A DNA stretch of 64,000 nt. Source: Hemileia vastatrix. Its lineage: Eukaryota; Basidiomycota; Pucciniomycetes; Pucciniales; Zaghouaniaceae. The position numbers and the translations under genes are program-made. The stretch lies in assembly GCA_030280995.1 (NCBI GenBank), contig JASXTE010000005.1, positions 19,561,501 to 19,625,500 of the forward strand. Reading direction: 5' to 3'. The notes below the pieces were generated by a model. The model saw only the letters and a list, made by a program, of their open reading frames with translations, had not been told where the DNA came from and made no database searches. Numbering within the stretch: the stretch's first letter is position 1; every line of letters starts with the position of its first letter. Of this stretch, positions 60,124 to 64,000 are shown piece after piece.

Positions 60124-62428
60124 AATATCACTCAAATTACAGGATAAGGTAATTTTCATCTCTTCCTGGACAATTTCCAAGACATGAGAACCATGAGCAA
60201 AAGCCATAGGGAAAGAGGTAATAGAGGCAACAATAGAATCCTTTTGTTCACTAGTCAACTGATCACCAAAAGAAGCTGTATTTATTTCATGTAATAAATC
60301 ATCCATTTCAGCTGTTGTTCTACCTTTACATTGGGTCAGTGAGTTACAAGATTTCAACAAATGCCCAGAAGGTCTAGGAGAAGAAATTTTGAATTTTCTT
60401 TTCTCTTTCATTCGTAAGGTAAAGCAATTATTTGCTGGATCCAGTTTCACACCAAACATGGTTAAAATATCATTTCCCATAATAAACCAATTGCTCAAAT
60501 TATCATTTTTCATGACAACAAACTCACAAATAGCTCTGACAAAACCACCATTATATTTGAAAAATACAGAGGTTTTGTATTTGCCAATAGGAAATAAGGT
60601 AGAACCATACCCTCTCCATTTTTCAGAAGTTATAGGCAATAATTTACTCAAATATTCCTTATCCACTGAAGCCAAAGCTTTTTCAGATACTACACTTCCT
60701 CCAGCACCAGAATCAAGAACTACATCAACATTTTTTACCATTAATGATAACAGGTGCCTTTAAAGGGGATATAGGAATAGAATTGTTAGTAATATCTTTA
60801 ATTATCTCAGCATTTTCTACTGAAGATAAATTCAATACACAATCTTCAGATATATTATTTAAATAATGGACATCATGTTCCAACATTAAAACATCTTTAA
60901 CAGATTCATTGTCATAGGAGATATTACTTTCACAGTCACTGGAAGAATTATTGACATCAAGTTCAACTTCATCAGTGTCTTCATTTTGTTCAACAAGATG
61001 AATTTTCTTGTCACAAACATGACCCTTCTGCCACGGTTTGTTACATTTATAACAAGTATTTGTTTCATATTTTTTAGGTGCAACTGGGGCAGAGGGTTTA
61101 CCAGATTTTTCTGGGAGCTTTATAGAAGGTTTATTCTGATCATTATAAGATTTACTAAGGTAATTCTTTGGTTCATATCTATGGTTGAGTAGTACTTCAT
61201 TACAGATATTAATGAAAGAAGAATTTTCCCTTACATGCTCAGTTCTAGCAACAATCAAATCCCTAAGAGAATTTGGTAATTTATACAAGATTTTATCTCT
61301 CCAAATATCATAATCCAACTTTGGATCAATTTCTCTAAGGATTTTAGTTATTTTCATCAGAAAAACAATGGGCATTTCAACAGAGGAGGATACATATCTA
61401 GTATTCTCATACAGTCTCTGCTGAGCTAACCTGAATTTTGAACCACCAAACTGATTCTCAATCAAGGATTTCCAATCATTCCATGTATAATGATTGTTAT
61501 CTAAAAGGACAGATTCATACCACATCAAGGCTACATTGGAAAATAAAGAAATTAGCTTAGAAACAATTTCTTCATCAGGTAGTTTATAAGATCTCTTTAA
61601 ATTATCAATTCTCTGGATAAAGTTTTGCCAATCAGAGGAAGAATCACCATCAAAGGTAGGATATTGGTCTAACTTAGGCCAATTTTTCTGACTACTGGGA
61701 TGGTCCACTTTTTGGTTTGAATTATTCATTAGTAATAATTCCTGAAGTTTAGACAGGTGTTCAGAAATTTCATTATTTACAGAAACAGCTGGTGCATGAC
61801 CATCACAAGATTTTTTGCTAGTAGCAAAAGATTTTACAGACTCATTGTCAGTTTGTTTAATGGTTGAAATATGAGGAAGAAAGGATGAATTTTGTTCAGG
61901 TTTTTTCCCTTTATTTTTATGCAGCTTATTTTCAGAAATCTCATTTAATTCATTATTGATGGTTAAGGTTGAGAACTTTTCCTGTAGGTCAGACACATAG
62001 TTTCTTATTCTTGGAATTTCAGACATCTGGTCATTTACTTTTGCAAGAGATAGAACATTTCTGTCCTCAGAAACTGAGTGTTTGGTACTTAGTGCATGGA
62101 AATCATTTTTTAGCTTCTTAAACTCATTTTGCAGAGATTTTATTTCATTCTTGAAAGAATAATTTTCCTCAATAAGGGGTTTCAATTCACTCAAGGTCTT
62201 ATGCAGACTGATATTTCTATCTGAGATAGCTCTATGGTCACTTCTTATTTGTTTTTGTTGACTAAGAACAATATTCAAGGTTTCTTTGATTTTTAAATAA
62301 GCTGTATCTTGTACAGAAGAACTCACTTTACATTGCAAGTGTAAATTATTTAATCTATCATTTTCATGGATTAACACATCTCTCACATGTTTGTCTTTTA
62401 CAATATTAAAATCAAGGGTATCTTTCAA
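60124..62428 (-). pseudogene. Element E Gag C-terminal half, zinc knuckle, protease and start of RT
   Basis: Open from the ATG-containing region at 62428 to 60725 and, one frame over, from about 60741 to the F insertion. Contents: long heptad-rich stretch (62400-61950), capsid-like domain with WPKLDQYPTFDGDSSSDWQ near 61650, QFGGSKFRLAQQRLYENTR near 61420, zinc knuckle CYKCNKPWQKGHVC near 61030, and protease VVLDSGAGG near 60715. The frame change sits in a run of six A at about 60731-60736 (GGT-AAAAAA-TGTT); with five A the frame continues as INGKNVDVVLDSG. The run joins directly to RT at 51280 once F is removed. A single homopolymer indel could be a real mutation or a sequencing error. Confidence 0.9.
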
Positions 62429-63374
62429 TATTTCCTCAAAAGTTTTTTCAATTAAGGTATAGATTTCAGGGGGAACAGAATCATTTTTAATTTCAAGAGA
62501 AGGATTAATTAAAGATGTAGAAGTTAAATGTAAAGCTCATCAAATGACAATTTGCTAATTACATCAATAGGGCTACTAGTTACAGGAAGCTGTCTTTTAA
62601 CAGGTTTAACTGTTCTTTCACCATGTTCAATAATATTACCTGCAGAAGAAGATTTATTATAAAACATACCCAAGTGACTATCAACCAAATTACTTACCAT
62701 GGCAGAGGAGGAAACTTCCCCTGGGACTGGGTTTGGGATTGTGCTTGTGCCTTCTTTCTCCTGCCTTGTTGGTAGGGATGAGGAGGTGGATGGAAATTGG
62801 TGTTCTGGATGGGCCAGGCTGATGATGAGGAGGGTGTTGCACATTCTGTTGGTAGTGACTCATTAGATAATCCCATTTCCATTGCTCTACTTCCATAGTA
62901 TTTGGATTTTGGATGGTTGAGCTGGGTGGCTGTGAAGGTTGAGCCTGAAACTGAGGCTGGTTGGGAGGCAACTGAGGAGGGGCCTGGGCCTGAATCTGGT
63001 TCCTGAGTTCTTGGACCTGATCCCACAATGTGTCTACCTTTGCTTTGTACGTCATATTTTCTGTCTTCAACTCTTTTATATGACTGGATAGGTTGCTGAT
63101 TTGTTGTGGCAGAGGAAGCTTTTTTATTTTGAAGCCTTTTGGAAGACCTTCTTGAGGCACTAGAGGCTTTACTTCCTTCTGTGGTACTGGGGGAAGGGGG
63201 TTTGGTTTGTTTGCATTTCCTGTCATTTCCACATCCTGCAGTATGTGAATTTTTTGTGTTAGCATAAGATTTTTTATGACCAACTTTAGAAGAACTTACA
63301 GTGTCAGCATCATAGTCAATTTCTATCTCATCCACTTGCATGTTATCCATTTTTTCTGCCAAATTGTTGGACAT
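62429..63374 (-). pseudogene. Element E Gag N-terminal part, overlapping frame (frameshifted)
   Basis: From ATG 63374 the Gag-Pol frame runs open through intron 1 and the ORF1 exon. Near 62790-62850 a one-base indel moves Gag-Pol into the frame open to 62524, which contains MVSNLVDSHLG and GNIIEHGERTVKPVK, matching NHPLVSNLPS of F and GRGDETVRPVE of B. A second frame change near 62530-62560 is needed to reach ALHLTSTSLINPS and the frame open from 62428. So Gag of E is broken twice here. Confidence 0.75.
62694..63374 (-). CDS. Element E spliced ORF1: coiled-coil/W-motif protein in the second Gag frame (one indel)
   Basis: Exon 1 is 63374-63300 (25 codons, acidic, ending DYDADT). Intron 1 is 63299-63236 (GTAAGT...ACTGCAG, 64 nt). 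Exon 2 starts at 63235 with DVEMTGN, then EGLPKGFKIKKLPLPQQ, heptad-rich IKELKTENMTYKAKVDTL, a Gln/Pro linker and VEQWKWDYLMSHYQQ. After an indel near 62790-62850 it continues in the frame PPHPYQQGRRKK to CCA-TGG-TAA at 62694. The LPKGFKIKK block and heptads are much closer to B in this frame than in the Gag-Pol frame, arguing that this is the selected protein. Function unknown. Confidence 0.65.
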   Translation of the reverse strand: MSNNLAEKMDNMQVDEIEIDYDADTVSSSKVGHKKSYANTKNSHTAGCGNDRKCKQTKPPSPSTTEGSKASSASRRSSKRLQNKKASSATTNQQPIQSYKRVEDRKYDVQSKGRHIVGSGPRTQEPDSGPGPSSVASQPASVSGSTFTATQLNHPKSKYYGSRAMEMGLSNESLPTECATPSSSSAWPIQNTNFHPPPHPYQQGRRKKAQAQSQTQSQGKFPPLPW

Positions 63375-64000
63375 ACTAGTGGGAAGATTTATATTTTACT
63401 TTGTACTTTATAAAAAAAATAATCCAAGTTAGTCAATAATTGCTCCAATTAATATAAAAAAAATTTTTTAATTAATTAAATTATAGAAAAAATAATTTTC
63501 AATATAAAGTAATAATTAAAAAATTAATTTTTTAAAAAAAAAAAATGGATTGCAAGTTTAAATTGGGAATAACAAGTAAGTTAATTCAACCAATTAATTA
63601 CCAATATTAAATATGGCAATATATTGGGACTAAGCACAATGTACTTTTAAGTCAACCAAAATTAACAATAATTAATAATAAAAAAAAATTAAATTAATAA
63701 TTCAATTTGTATTAATAATAATGTCCATTCTTCTAGGACTAAGAGGATTTAACACTCTATAATGGTCAACTAGGAAAAAAAAATTTTTAAAAATTGAACA
63801 CTTACACTCAGTGAATCAGCAATTAAGCCACAATCACTGTTATTGCAATAAAAATATAGTAATATGAGTGAGAGGCGCAAAGGTGAACTTACTATAGTGA
63901 TCGAAAAATCACTTCAAAATAATATAAAAATTAATATTATATAAACCTAAGATGTCGAACCCAAGTTCGAAACACAGTCGCGGCAAAAGTTTCGTTTTGC
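63375..64000 (-). other. Element E leader (continues beyond the window)
   Basis: AT-rich, no gene. On the minus strand GGTTGAC and AGTTGACC words with nearby TTAGTCC(T/C) at about 63610-63770 are weaker relatives of the B/D iterated motif. At about 63954-63973 GTCGAACCCAAGTTCGAAAC recalls the T-arm-like site of B and D. Confidence 0.5.

Larger units (their letters stand above)
47187..64000 (-). mobile_element. Element E: Ty3/gypsy chromovirus split by element F; runs off the right window edge
   Basis: A 3' LTR (about 47187-48324), then minus-strand coding sequence 48360-51280, then element F, then the remaining coding sequence 60124-63374 and leader to the window end. Removing 51281-60123 and one AATAT gives the uninterrupted reading CNLSDIPPSLKKKPY across the junction, proving the two halves are one element. 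The 5' LTR lies outside the window. Pol is intact; Gag has three frame problems. Confidence 0.94.

Noticed and set aside
1..64000. Bacterial or phage origin, CRISPR arrays, operons
   Set aside because: Spliceosomal-type introns, TATA-bearing LTRs and eukaryotic transposon families throughout; no spaced identical repeats or ribosome binding sites.

Overview
The window is a eukaryotic, AT-rich, repeat-dense block made almost entirely of nested transposable elements. I found no convincing host gene, tRNA, rRNA or CRISPR array. A filamentous fungus, most likely a rust (Pucciniales), is my inference. Reasons: short GT-AG introns of 55-73 nt, Ty3/gypsy chromoviruses whose Gag and Pol wording resembles rust elements, and a PIF/Harbinger-like transposase with a SANT/Myb-like partner. 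The species cannot be read from the sequence.

Layout. 1-3336 (+): 3' part of a decayed Ty3/gypsy Pol (element A). Its 3' LTR is split into 3450-3525 and 12016-13113 by element B (3526-12010, +), which made a 5-bp target duplication TTATA. 13140-14617: about 2.5 tandem copies of a ~590-bp unit. 15072-23574: chromovirus C (-), carrying an intron-containing antisense gene at 15978-16994. 23575-32844: anonymous AT-rich DNA with TGCATATT-rich tracts and a dead Harbinger-like copy (29060-30534). 32845-46479: a second, larger Harbinger-like element with transposase pieces (+), a fragment resembling a Tet/JBP-type 2OG-Fe(II) dioxygenase (+) and a SANT-like gene (-). A Tc1/mariner relic (34036-34760) sits in its transposase, and LTR element D (37954-46445, -) sits near its right end. 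47187-64000 (-): element E, split by the youngest insertion, element F (51281-60123, +), which has two 1175-bp LTRs that look identical and a target duplication AATAT.

How the genes work together. A, B, D, E and F are one clade of chromoviruses: Gag with a zinc knuckle, aspartic protease, RT with YIDD, RNase H, integrase and a C-terminal chromodomain-like segment. F is the best preserved, with one open frame from 52967 to 58834 broken by a single TAA in RNase H.

The strongest unexplained signal is at the 5' end of Gag. In B, D, E and F a short first exon is followed by a 55-64 nt GT-AG intron, always 3n+1 long, that switches translation into a second frame. That frame encodes a ~160-205 residue coiled-coil/tryptophan-motif protein ending at TGGTAAG (TGTTAAG in D). 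The unspliced RNA stays open in the first frame straight into Gag-Pol, so the same ~500 nt appear to be read in two frames through alternative splicing.
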